45,398 nt of DNA. Source: Pseudomonas gregormendelii (lineage in GTDB: Bacteria > Pseudomonadota > Gammaproteobacteria > Pseudomonadales > Pseudomonadaceae). Both the position numbers and the translations under genes were made by a program. Below are positions 1 to 7,486 of this stretch, piece after piece; positions within the stretch are counted from its first letter, which is position 1, and each line of letters starts with the position of its first letter. The stretch spans positions 1 through 45,398 of the forward strand of contig NZ_JADEVO010000042.1 of the NCBI RefSeq assembly GCF_017114825.1. The letters run 5' to 3'. The notes under the pieces are model-generated. The model worked only from the letters and a program-made list of their open reading frames with translations. It had not been told where the DNA came from and did not search any database.

Positions 1-126
1 GCGTTTCTTCATGTACTACAACCGCACCAGGCTCCACAGCTACAACAACTACCTGTCGCCAATAGCTATGGAGCAAAAAGCGGCATAAGCACCGTAAACG
101 GTGTCCGGGATTGCTTGACCAGTTCA
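1..126 (+). mobile_element. IS3-family insertion sequence, 3' end only
   Basis: The window opens inside an insertion sequence. It holds the last codons of an IS3-type transposase (stop at 86-88), then a short tail that ends in a probable terminal repeat at about 101-126. Read outward-in on the minus strand, this repeat begins TGAACTGGTC, and the TG...CA ends are typical of IS3-family elements. The sequence just outside (127 onward) is half of a REP-B palindrome, so the element appears to sit inside a REP. The left part of the element and the target duplication lie outside the window. The family is inferred from the transposase tail; the exact end is estimated. Confidence 0.7.
2..88 (+). CDS. 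IS3-family transposase OrfB, C-terminal fragment
   Basis: Twenty-eight codons followed by TAA form the extreme C-terminus of an integrase-core (DDE, rve) transposase. The visible residues include YYNRTRLHSYNNYLSP, which matches the YN-x-x-RxH-x-x-L-x-x-x-P tail motif of IS3-family OrfB proteins. The catalytic DDE residues lie upstream of the window. It differs clearly from the transposase tail at the other end of the window (45304-45398), so the two elements are not copies of each other. Confidence 0.8.
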   Translation, partial: RFFMYYNRTRLHSYNNYLSPIAMEQKAA

Positions 127-145
127 GGCTTGCCCGCGATGGCAG
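126..145 (+). repeat. Half of a REP-B palindrome, interrupted by the IS
   Basis: The bases GGCTTGCCCGCGATGGC lie directly against the IS end. They are the right half of the REP-B element found intact at 14302-14391 and 17093-17208. The left half (GTGGGAGC...) is absent, which suggests that the IS transposed into the middle of this REP. Confidence 0.6.
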
Positions 146-264
146 TCTGACAAACACCGCATGATGTCGGATGTAGGAAGCAGGCTACGTCGCCTTGCGC
201 CTTTGCCTACAACTACGTCAGAATCCGCCGGCTTGTGCGGTTTGGACACGTCCGGTAGCTTGAT

Positions 265-503
265 TTCCGTCACTGCTCATCAGTGATCGGGTTTCGCAGC
301 CCGGGTCAATCAAGGCGCTCAGCGCTACCGTTACGTTCAGTTGGCGTTTTTTACGTCCGCGGCATTTCGTTATGGCGGCTGTGCGCGGGAGATCTTCGGG
401 TCTGCCGGGTTCCTTGATTCCCGGTCTGCGAACCTGCGTACAGCTGCCACCTCCCTCGTTTCGCAGCGAACAGTGGCGGCTCCATTAATCAAGGAGCTTC
501 ACC
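265..503 (+). promoter_or_regulatory. Hairpin-rich 5' leader of the DUF6124-type gene
   Basis: About 240 bases without a gene precede the small ORF at 504, and they contain a series of stem-loops. CACTG/CAGTG lies at 271-285. CGGG/CCCG lies at 288-303. GCGCT/AGCGC lies near 316-326. CCGGG/CCCGG lies at 405-424. GCTGCCAC/GTGGCGGC (one G-U pair) lies at about 443-480, and its 3' arm is 10 bases before the Shine-Dalgarno AAGGAG (491-496). From memory, very similar sequence precedes other members of this small-protein family across fluorescent pseudomonads, including the CAGTGATCGGGTTTCGCAGC block. That suggests a conserved RNA element that is copied together with the gene. The function is unknown, and the upstream stretch 146-264 may also belong to it. 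Confidence 0.45.
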
Positions 504-839
504 ATGTTCAAACCCACGCCCAACCCCCCGCAGCCAGACCAAGAGCACACTGAATCTGACGATTCAGCCCAGCAAAACTACCTCAACTTCAGCGCCCTTA
601 AACACGCTGAAACCCCCTACAAACCCGAAAGCATGTTCATGATCGCCCCTGACATCGCCACCGAAACCTTGCTGGCCCACGCCTGCGAATCCCTGGCATC
701 GGCGAATGTGATGGCCAATTACCTGGCAGGCTTTATCACTGGCCCGTATCGCAACGCCCTGTTGGGAATAGCGCAGATCATCATGCTGGCCGAATTGGCG
801 GTAAACCGTGCGCTGGATAACATCGAACCTCAGGAGTAG
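504..839 (+). CDS. DUF6124-type small protein
   Basis: This 111-residue protein has no signal peptide or clear membrane segment. The first ~40 residues are polar, with a proline-rich start. The C-terminal ~65 residues carry a pattern that recurs in a Pseudomonas-specific family: MIAPDIATETLLAHACESL, then a small-residue helix and the ending LAVNRALDNIEP. I recognise this as the DUF6124 family (formerly grouped with DUF3077). Its function is unknown, and genomes of this group usually hold many paralogues. The start is an ATG with AAGGAG seven bases upstream. It lies alone between an IS remnant and the RidA gene, behind an unusually long structured leader. Confidence 0.75.
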   Translation: MFKPTPNPPQPDQEHTESDDSAQQNYLNFSALKHAETPYKPESMFMIAPDIATETLLAHACESLASANVMANYLAGFITGPYRNALLGIAQIIMLAELAVNRALDNIEPQE

Positions 840-960
840 CGACGAATCGACGGTCGCTGGTTATTGAGTTTCCCGGTGTTGCAGCGGCCATACTCCGGGT
901 AGAACTCGCCATTGGGTTGGTTTAGTTTTCCCGATTCGTTTCAACGAACAGGGAGTTTCC

Positions 961-1359
961 ATGCTGAAAACAACTATCAATCCATCGACCGTTTTTGATT
1001 CTCTTCAATACGGATTCAGCCAGGCCGTGGAAGTCACTGGTGGGCGGCGGGTGCTGCTGTCTGGTCAGGTGGGGGTCGATGAGTTCGAGCGCACGGTTGC
1101 GCCCGGGCTGTACGAGCAGACGGTCAAAGCTTTCCAGAATATCGAGAGCATTTTGAATGAGGCCGGTGGGAATCTGGCGCATGTGGTCATGATGCGGATT
1201 TACGTCGCGGAGTCTGCCAGGGATGAGCAGGACCAGATAACCCGCGTCCTGCTGGAACGGTTTTCGGGTAAGCCGCCTGCGTCTTCGTGGGTCATTGTCA
1301 GTGGGCTTTCTTTGCCGGAGTGGTTGATCGAGATTGAGGTGGAGGCGGTTTTGCCTTGA
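961..1359 (+). CDS. RidA family protein
   Basis: This 132-residue protein matches the RidA/YjgF/YER057c family in length and layout. It has an N-terminal strand region with SQAVEVTGGRRVLLSGQVGVD, a central helix (QTVKAFQNIESILNEAGG) and the final VIVSGLSLPEWLIEIEVEAV strand. Family members form trimers, and RidA proper deaminates reactive enamine/imine intermediates. The canonical RidA arginine motif near residue 105 (CxxRxxLP) is not evident here, so this is probably one of the Rid subfamilies of uncertain substrate. The ATG is preceded by GGGAG. It is monocistronic and convergent with sbp, sharing the terminator at 1515-1542. Confidence 0.75.
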   Translation: MLKTTINPSTVFDSLQYGFSQAVEVTGGRRVLLSGQVGVDEFERTVAPGLYEQTVKAFQNIESILNEAGGNLAHVVMMRIYVAESARDEQDQITRVLLERFSGKPPASSWVIVSGLSLPEWLIEIEVEAVLP

Positions 1360-1394
1360 TGGTCGCAGAGCCCTGAGAAGACCGTGTCATCGTT

Positions 1395-1420
1395 CATCGC
1401 GGGCAAGCCTTGCTCCCACA
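1395..1420 (-). repeat. Single REP-B element
   Basis: ATCGCGGGCAAGCCTTGCTC followed by CCACA is a REP-B copy in the minus orientation. Degenerate fragments of the same repeat follow up to about 1465. It lies between the RidA gene and the sbp terminator. Confidence 0.7.
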
Positions 1421-1514
1421 TACTTAGCACAGCAGACATTGGCCCCACAGGCCTTGCTCCAACAGACCTTCCCCCTGCAGTTTGGGGGGAGCTCCAGTTA
1501 AAGTGCACACCCAC

Positions 1515-1542
1515 AAAAAAGGCGACCTCAGGTCGCCTTTTT
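1515..1542. terminator. Bidirectional rho-independent terminator
   Basis: A perfect 7-bp stem GGCGACC/GGTCGCC with a TCA loop is flanked by an A-run on the left and a T-run on the right. It can therefore end transcription of both the RidA gene (+) and sbp (-). Confidence 0.85.
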
Positions 1543-1558
1543 CATTACCGCTCAGCGA

Positions 1559-2557
1559 TCACTGGCCGCCGTAGATCTGGTCAAAAACCCCACCATCATT
1601 GAAGTGGGTTTTTTGCACGGTGCGCCAGTCACCGAAGGTTTTCTCTACCGAAAGAAAATCCACTTTCGGAAAGCGATCGGTGTACTTGGCAAGCACAGCC
1701 GGGTCACGCGGGCGCAGGTAGTTCGCCGCCGCGATTTCCTGGCCTTGCGGGGACCACAGGTACTTCAGGTATTCCTCGGCGGCTGCGCGGGTGCCTTTTT
1801 TCTCGACGACTTTGTCGACCACAGACACTGGCGGCTCGGCTTCGGCGGAGACGCTGGGGTAAATGACTTCAAACTGGTCGCGACCGAATTCGCGGGCAAC
1901 CATTTCCGCTTCGTTTTCGAAGGTCACCAGCACGTCGCCGATCTGGTTGGTCATGAAGGTGGTGGTGGCCGCGCGGCCGCCAGTATCGAGCACCGGAGCC
2001 TGCTTGAACAGTTTGCCGACGAAGTCCTTGGCTTTGTTCTCGTCACCGCCGTTTTTCAGCACGTAACCCCAGGCCGAGAGGTAGGTGTAGCGACCGTTAC
2101 CCGAGGTTTTCGGGTTCGGCACTATGACTTGCACGCCTTCCTTGAGCAGGTCGGGCCAGTCTTTCAAGGCTTTCGGGTTGCCCTTGCGGACGATGAACAC
2201 GGTGGCCGAGGTGAATGGCGCGCTGTTGTTCGGCAGGCGGGTGACCCAGTTGTCCGGGACCAGTTTGCCGTTGTCCGCCAGGGCATTGATGTCGGTGGCC
2301 ATGTTCATGGTGATCACGTCAGCGGGCAGGCCATCGATCACCGAACGCGCCTGTTTGCTGGAGCCGCCGAAAGACATCTGTACGGTGATGTTTTCGTTGT
2401 GCTCGGCTTGCCAGTGCTTCTGGAAGGCAGTGTTGTAGTCCTTGTAGAAATCGCGCATCACGTCGTAGGAAACGTTGAGCAGGGTCGGTGCGGCCTGAGC
2501 CATGCCGGTCAGTGCCAGGCCAGCGGCGAGAAGTGAGGCACCAAAGAGTTTTTTCAC
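1559..2557 (-). CDS. sbp: Sulfate ABC transporter periplasmic substrate-binding protein
   Basis: This 332-residue protein has a classic Sec signal peptide of 22 residues (cleavage after MAQA). The mature part is a type II periplasmic binding protein of the sulfate/thiosulfate group. Recognisable blocks are FGGSSKQARSVIDGLPADVI, TMNMATDI and NPKTSGNGRYTYLSAWGY. The last two belong to the signature regions that bind the oxyanion. It would capture sulfate in the periplasm and hand it to a CysTWA permease, but no permease genes are nearby. That suggests a stand-alone or second Sbp that shares a permease encoded elsewhere. A REP-C palindrome lies 18 bases upstream of the start. Thiosulfate or molybdate as ligand cannot be excluded from sequence alone. 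Confidence 0.88.
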   Translation of the reverse strand: MKKLFGASLLAAGLALTGMAQAAPTLLNVSYDVMRDFYKDYNTAFQKHWQAEHNENITVQMSFGGSSKQARSVIDGLPADVITMNMATDINALADNGKLVPDNWVTRLPNNSAPFTSATVFIVRKGNPKALKDWPDLLKEGVQVIVPNPKTSGNGRYTYLSAWGYVLKNGGDENKAKDFVGKLFKQAPVLDTGGRAATTTFMTNQIGDVLVTFENEAEMVAREFGRDQFEVIYPSVSAEAEPPVSVVDKVVEKKGTRAAAEEYLKYLWSPQGQEIAAANYLRPRDPAVLAKYTDRFPKVDFLSVEKTFGDWRTVQKTHFNDGGVFDQIYGGQ

Positions 2558-2574
2558 TGCGCATTCCTTGTTTG

Positions 2575-2648
2575 GTAGGAGCTGCCGAAGGCTGCGATCT
2601 TTTGATCCTGATTTGAGGAAGAAGATCGCAGCCTTCGGCAGCTCCTAC
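2575..2648. repeat. REP-C inverted pair
   Basis: GTAGGAGCTGCCGAAGGCTG and its inverse complement face each other across a short AT-rich centre, forming a long hairpin. It lies between the K+ channel gene and sbp. Confidence 0.85.
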
Positions 2649-2743
2649 GGGGTCATTTTTTCAGGTCCAGTAGGTGTCGGCATCTTACCGCAGCGACTAT
2701 AACGGCAGCGGCATAGTCCTTTAAAGATTAAAAAGCTCTGTGC

Positions 2744-3568
2744 TTATTCCAGTTTCTTGAACAGCGCATTGCCGCAGCGCGAGCAGAATGCGGCGCCGTG
2801 TTCGTGACTGTTCTTGCGGCACACCGGGCAGTCGTGTTGCAGCTGCTCACCGCGCATGGCGTTGGCCAGTTCTGCGGTAAAAATCCCGGTGGGCACGGCG
2901 ATGATCGAGTAACCGGTGATCATCACCAGCGACGAAATTACCTGGCCCAGCGGGGTCTTCGGCACGATGTCGCCAAAGCCCACGGTGGTCAGCGTAACGA
3001 TCGCCCAATAGATGCCTTTGGGGATGCTGGTGAAGCCATGTTCCGGGCCTTCGATCACGTACATCAGCGTGCCAAACACCGTCACCAGGGTGCATACGCT
3101 GACCAGGAACACCACGATCTTCTGCTTGCTGCCACGCAGCGCCGACATCAGGTAGTTGGCTTGCTTGAGATAGGGGCTGAGCTTGAGCACGCGGAATATC
3201 CGCAACATGCGGATGATGCGGATGATCAGCAGGTACTGCGCGTCGGCGTAATACAGCGCCAGGATGCCGGGCACGATCGCCAGCAAATCCACCAGCCCGT
3301 AAAAGCTGAATGCGTAGCGCAACGGCTTGGGGGAGCAGTACAACCGCAAGCCGTACTCGATGGCGAAAATAATCGTAAAGCCCCACTCGATATACGCCAG
3401 CACGTTGGCGTAGTTCTGGTGGATCGAGTCGATGCTGTCGAGCATCACAATCACAATGCTGGCGAGGATGATCAACAGCAAAATGCCGTCGAAGCGCCGC
3501 CCCGCCTTGGTGTCGCTCTGGAAAACCATGACGTAAAGCTCTTCACGCCAGTTTCTGCTGCTGTCCAT
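2744..3568 (-). CDS. Voltage-gated potassium channel with C-terminal zinc ribbon
   Basis: This 274-residue protein (from ATG 3568) is a six-transmembrane ion channel. An N-terminal voltage-sensor domain (S1-S4) includes an arginine-rich S4, RIIRMLRIFRVLK. S5, the pore helix and the selectivity filter TVGFGD (residues about 195-200) follow, then S6. TVGFGD is a known variant of the K+ filter TVGYGD. After S6 there is a short zinc-ribbon-like tail with two CxxC pairs (Cys 247/250 and 262/265). An in-frame TTG six codons upstream is possible, but ATG 3568 has a better-placed AGGCGG. It lies 21 bases downstream of the urea transporter gene and is probably co-transcribed with it. The zinc tail might sense metal or redox state; this is speculation. 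Confidence 0.85.
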   Translation of the reverse strand: MDSSRNWREELYVMVFQSDTKAGRRFDGILLLIILASIVIVMLDSIDSIHQNYANVLAYIEWGFTIIFAIEYGLRLYCSPKPLRYAFSFYGLVDLLAIVPGILALYYADAQYLLIIRIIRMLRIFRVLKLSPYLKQANYLMSALRGSKQKIVVFLVSVCTLVTVFGTLMYVIEGPEHGFTSIPKGIYWAIVTLTTVGFGDIVPKTPLGQVISSLVMITGYSIIAVPTGIFTAELANAMRGEQLQHDCPVCRKNSHEHGAAFCSRCGNALFKKLE

Positions 3569-3589
3569 GGATACCGCCTGAACCAATGA

Positions 3590-4504
3590 TCAGCGAAGCC
3601 TAGGTTGATTCTCCTCCAGAGCGCAAGGCGTATGGGCGACAGCGGCCTTTCCGAGCATTTGCACAACCGTGCGGATCAGCCAGCAGGCGAGGATGAAAGG
3701 GGCGGTCAGCGTCGGCAGGCCGATGGCGGCAAACACCGGAGTCAGTATCAGTGCGAATGCAATTCCGAGCAGCGGCAGCCAAGGCTTCTGGTGCAGTGAG
3801 TTGCAGGCAAGGGCGGCGAGTACGGCGTTGTAGCCACCCAGGCCGATCAATGCGCTGTAGAAGTCGTGATGCAGCATGCTCCAGCCCATGCCCGCGACAG
3901 ACGCCAGCATCGCCCAGCAGAAGCCACGACGGTCGGCGATCAGCAAGCCGGCGGCAATCATCGCGCCGGCCAGCGGATGACCGAGGAACATCACCTGGCC
4001 CAGGCCTTTGAGTGGAGCGGCGAGGATGTTCTGCGGGCTGATTTCGATCAACTGCGCATTGCTCGAGGGCGTGGCGAAGCACAACAGCAACCAGCCCAGT
4101 ACCACGAATGGCGCCGTATAGGCTGGCAGGTACTGGCTGAAGCGCACACGTTTGAGCCACTGTTGGGTGAACATCGCACTCAGCCCGCCCGCAGCAATGA
4201 TCAGCGGTGGCAGCAACGCGGACCAAGGGAAATACAGGCTCAGCAGCAAACCGAGCAGCACGCCGTTGTAGCTGAACAGTCCAGCCTGACGGTCGGCCTT
4301 GGCGTAGCCGCGACGTTGCGCGGTAAGCAAGCCGGCGACACCGCCCAGCAGTGCACCGCCGAGCAGGGCAGGCGCGGTGAACAGAATGGCCAACAGGCAC
4401 AGCAAGCCAAACAGCGGGTGCCGCTGGAGGAAAATCTGGCTGAAGCCGTTGAGCAGGGCAGTCGCCCAATCGGGGCAGTGGGTGTTGAAGTGGTTGGCAG
4501 GCAT
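3590..4504 (-). CDS. Urea transporter (UT family)
   Basis: This 304-residue, very hydrophobic protein has about ten membrane segments. It shows the internal two-fold repeat of the UT/Yut urea channel family: GLFSYNGVLLGL in the first half and GLGGYNAVLAALA in the second half. In the family these repeats line the narrow selectivity filter. It would let urea cross the inner membrane passively. No urease genes are in the window. Next to the glyoxylate operon this fits a role in purine/allantoin nitrogen use, because ureide breakdown yields urea and glyoxylate; this is inference. The ATG at 4504 has no strong Shine-Dalgarno sequence. The K+ channel gene follows 21 bases downstream. Confidence 0.85.
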   Translation of the reverse strand: MPANHFNTHCPDWATALLNGFSQIFLQRHPLFGLLCLLAILFTAPALLGGALLGGVAGLLTAQRRGYAKADRQAGLFSYNGVLLGLLLSLYFPWSALLPPLIIAAGGLSAMFTQQWLKRVRFSQYLPAYTAPFVVLGWLLLCFATPSSNAQLIEISPQNILAAPLKGLGQVMFLGHPLAGAMIAAGLLIADRRGFCWAMLASVAGMGWSMLHHDFYSALIGLGGYNAVLAALACNSLHQKPWLPLLGIAFALILTPVFAAIGLPTLTAPFILACWLIRTVVQMLGKAAVAHTPCALEENQPRLR

Positions 4505-4538
4505 TTTTATTGTGTGTCAGGTGAAATGGGGCGCCTGC

Positions 4539-4631
4539 ATTGCCAGCAGGCTGGCTCCCACACTGAATCTCCGTTCAGCCTTGATGATGTGAACGACACA
4601 AAACCAATGTGGGAGCCAGCCTGCTGGCGAT
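4539..4631. repeat. REP-A inverted pair (REPIN-like)
   Basis: A minus-oriented REP-A (TTGCCAGCAGGCTGGCTCCC) and a plus-oriented REP-A flank a ~50-base spacer. It lies between the pyk stop codon and the urea transporter start. Confidence 0.85.
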
Positions 4632-4649
4632 GAGGCCGATATAGGCGTT

Positions 4650-6065
4650 CTAGATCAACGTCTCGATACGCAACGAGTTAGTCGACCCCGGCTGCCCAAA
4701 CGGCACACCCGCAGTGATCAGCAAGGTGTCGCCGCGCTGGGCCATGCCCTGGGCCTGTGCGATCTCCAGTGCCGTCGAGCACACTTCGTCCACCTGGCGC
4801 AGCCGGTCATTGACCACCGAGTGCACACCCCAGGCCACGGTCAAGCGGCGGGCGGCCTGCAGGTTTGGTGTCAGGTTAAGGATGGGCACCGTCGGCCGCT
4901 CACGGGCAGCGCGCAGGCTGGAGGCCCCCGACTCGCTGTAGTTGACCAGCACCGCCACCGGAAGCACGTTGCTGATGCGGCGAATCGCGCAGCTGATGGC
5001 ATCGGACACCGTGGCCTCGGCTTTTGGCCGGCTCACATCCAGTTGCGCCTGGTAGTCCGGACCGTTTTCCACCTGGCGGATGATTTTGCTCATCATCTGC
5101 ACGGCTTCCAGCGGGTATTCGCCCGAGGCGGTTTCCGCCGAGAGCATCACCGCGTCAGCCCCTTCAGCCACGGCGTTGGCGACATCGGTCACCTCGGCGC
5201 GGGTGGGCGCAGGGGAGAAGCGCATCGATTCGAGCATCTGCGTGGCCACTACCACCGGTTTGCCGAGCTCGCGGCAGGTGCTGATGATGTTCTTCTGGAT
5301 CTGCGGCACGCTTTCGGCGGGCACTTCCACGCCGAGGTCGCCGCGAGCCACCATGATCGCATCGCTCAATTCGGCGATTTCGCGCAACTGGGTGACCGCC
5401 GAGGGCTTCTCGATCTTGGCCATCAGGAACGCTTTGTCGCATATCAGTGAGCGTGCTTCGCGGATGTCTTCCGGGCGCTGTACAAACGACAGCGCCACCC
5501 AGTCCACGCCCAGCTCCAGGCCGAAACTCAGGTCGCGGCGGTCCTTGGCCGTCAGGGGGCTCAACTCCAGCACCGCTTGCGGTACGTTCACGCCTTTGCG
5601 GTCCGACAGCTCGCCGCCATTGAGCACCGTGGTGTCGATGGCGTCGGCGTATTTGGTTACCACCCGCAGGCGCAGCTTGCCGTCATCGAGCAGCAGGTCC
5701 ATGCCCGGCTCCAGCGCGGCGATGATTTCCGGGTGGGGCAGGTTGACTCGTCGCTCATCACCCGGTGTTGCATCCAGGTCCAGGCGCAGGGCCTGGCCGC
5801 GCACCAGCTGCACCTTGCCTTCGGCGAACTTGCCGACCCGCAGCTTGGGGCCTTGCAGGTCCATCAGGATGCCCAGCGGATAGTTGAGCTGGCGCTCGAC
5901 TTCGCGGATCCACTGGTAGCGCTGAGCATGATCGGCGTGATCGCCATGGCTGAAGTTCAGGCGAAAAATATTGACCCCGGCCTCGACCAGCTCGCGAATG
6001 TCGTCAATACCGTCGGTGGCGGGGCCGAGGGTGGCGAGGATTTTAACCTTCTTGTCAGGCGTCAT
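4650..6065 (-). CDS. pykF: Pyruvate kinase
   Basis: This 471-residue enzyme converts phosphoenolpyruvate and ADP to pyruvate and ATP. It opens with KVKILATLGPA and carries NIFRLNFSHG and the active-site region MAKIEKPSAV with the catalytic lysine. IMVARGDLGVEVP and MLSAETASGEYP are family signatures for metal and phosphate binding. Length and layout match bacterial pyruvate kinases, including the C-terminal allosteric domain. It is the last gene of the gcl-hyi-glxR-ttuD-pyk operon and overlaps ttuD by 11 bases, so the two are likely translationally coupled. Here it completes the conversion of glyoxylate-derived glycerate to pyruvate. The choice between pykF and pykA naming follows the pseudomonad operon context. 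Confidence 0.95.
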   Translation of the reverse strand: MTPDKKVKILATLGPATDGIDDIRELVEAGVNIFRLNFSHGDHADHAQRYQWIREVERQLNYPLGILMDLQGPKLRVGKFAEGKVQLVRGQALRLDLDATPGDERRVNLPHPEIIAALEPGMDLLLDDGKLRLRVVTKYADAIDTTVLNGGELSDRKGVNVPQAVLELSPLTAKDRRDLSFGLELGVDWVALSFVQRPEDIREARSLICDKAFLMAKIEKPSAVTQLREIAELSDAIMVARGDLGVEVPAESVPQIQKNIISTCRELGKPVVVATQMLESMRFSPAPTRAEVTDVANAVAEGADAVMLSAETASGEYPLEAVQMMSKIIRQVENGPDYQAQLDVSRPKAEATVSDAISCAIRRISNVLPVAVLVNYSESGASSLRAARERPTVPILNLTPNLQAARRLTVAWGVHSVVNDRLRQVDEVCSTALEIAQAQGMAQRGDTLLITAGVPFGQPGSTNSLRIETLI

Positions 6066-7335
6066 TTTTAGGGCTCTCGAGGATCAGGATGGCGCGGAAA
6101 TCGTTGACGTTGGTGCGGGTCGGCTCGGTGACAATCAGGGCGTCCAGCGCCTGGAAATAACCGTAGCCGTTATTGTTGTCGAGTTCATCGCTGGCGCTCA
6201 GGCCCAGGGCGGTGGCACGGGCGTAGCTGTCGGGCGTCATGATCGCGCCGGCATTGTCTTCGGAACCATCGATGCCATCGGTGTCCCCAGCCAAGGCGTA
6301 CACCCCAGGCAGGCCCTTGAGGCTGTCGGTCAGGCTGAGGAGAAACTCGGCGTTGCGCCCACCCCGGCCATTGCCACGCACGGTCACGGTGGTTTCGCCG
6401 CCGGAAAGGATCACGCAGGGGGCGGGCAGGGGCTGACCATGCAGCACCACTTGCCGCGCAATGCCGGCGTGAACCTTGGCCACTTCCCGGGATTCGCCTT
6501 CCAGGTCACCGAGGATGAGCGGGCTGAAACCGGCTTGCCGGGCTTTCACTGCGGCCGCTTCCAGCGACTGTTGAGGCCGGGCGATCAGCTGGAAATGACT
6601 GCGGGCCAAGCTCGGGTCGTCAGGTTTTACAGTTTCCGATTCGGGATTTTGCAGCCACTCGCGTACGGACGCCGGAACTTCGATGGCGTAGCGCTTGAGG
6701 ATCGCCAGGGCTTCGGCGCTGGTGCTTGGGTCGGCCACGGTCGGGCCGGACGCGATGACCGTGGCGAGGTCGCCCGGTACGTCGGAAATGGCGTAGGTGT
6801 AAACGGTGGCAGGCCAGCAGGCCTTGCCGAGACGGCCACCCTTGATCGCCGAGAGGTGCTTACGCACACAGTTCATCTCGCCGATGGTGGCGCCGGACTT
6901 GAGCAGGGCTTTGTTGATGGACTGCTTGTCAGCCAGGGTAATGCCGGCAGCGGGCAGGGCGAGCAGCGCCGAGCCTCCGCCCGAGAGCAGAAAGATCACG
7001 CGGTCGTCTTCGCTCAGGTTGCTGACCAGCTCCAGCACGCGCTTGGCCACGGCCAGGCCGGCGGCATCGGGCACCGGGTGCGCAGCTTCGACCACTTCGA
7101 TTTTTTCGCAGGGTGCGCCATGGCCGTAACGGGTGACCACCAGGCCGGAGACTTCGCCCTGCCAGCAGCGTTCGACCACTTGAGCCATGGCAGCAGCGGC
7201 TTTGCCGGCGCCGATTACGATCACCCGGCCCGTGCGATCACGTGGCAGGTAAGCTTCGAGAACGTGTTGTGGATGGGCCGCGTCGATGGCGGTGGCGAAC
7301 AGGTCGCGAAGAAATTGTTGCGGATCGACCGACAT
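6055..7335 (-). CDS. ttuD: Glycerate 2-kinase (MOFRL family, TtuD/GckA-like)
   Basis: This 426-residue protein has the two-domain layout of MOFRL glycerate kinases. The N-terminal Rossmann-like domain includes VIVIGAGKAAAAMAQV and FLLSGGGSALLALP. The C-terminal MOFRL domain includes ILSGGETTVTVRGNGRGGRN and ALAGDTDGIDG. These enzymes phosphorylate glycerate to 2-phosphoglycerate. Older annotations call the tartrate-pathway homologue hydroxypyruvate reductase, and the motifs alone do not separate the two names. Downstream of glxR it would take the D-glycerate made by GlxR. GGGAG precedes the ATG. The 151-base gap from glxR holds a REP-A pair. Confidence 0.88.
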   Translation of the reverse strand: MSVDPQQFLRDLFATAIDAAHPQHVLEAYLPRDRTGRVIVIGAGKAAAAMAQVVERCWQGEVSGLVVTRYGHGAPCEKIEVVEAAHPVPDAAGLAVAKRVLELVSNLSEDDRVIFLLSGGGSALLALPAAGITLADKQSINKALLKSGATIGEMNCVRKHLSAIKGGRLGKACWPATVYTYAISDVPGDLATVIASGPTVADPSTSAEALAILKRYAIEVPASVREWLQNPESETVKPDDPSLARSHFQLIARPQQSLEAAAVKARQAGFSPLILGDLEGESREVAKVHAGIARQVVLHGQPLPAPCVILSGGETTVTVRGNGRGGRNAEFLLSLTDSLKGLPGVYALAGDTDGIDGSEDNAGAIMTPDSYARATALGLSASDELDNNNGYGYFQALDALIVTEPTRTNVNDFRAILILESPKNDA

Positions 7336-7384
7336 GGCAGGCTCCCGGAATTCTTGTTATTGGAGGTGGAGCAACTCTGCTCCT

Positions 7385-7471
7385 TGTGGGAGCCAGCCTG
7401 CTGGCGATTCAGGCGCTGAGGTCTAACAGACACACCGCGTTGATTTCATCGCTAGCAGGCGAGCTCCCACA
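7385..7471. repeat. REP-A inverted pair between ttuD and glxR
   Basis: A plus REP-A is followed after about 40 bases by a diverged minus REP (CTAGCAGGCGAGCTCCCACA). The hairpin is inside the operon and could cause partial transcript processing or polarity. Confidence 0.75.
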
Positions 7472-7486
7472 GGGTTTGTGCAGGGT

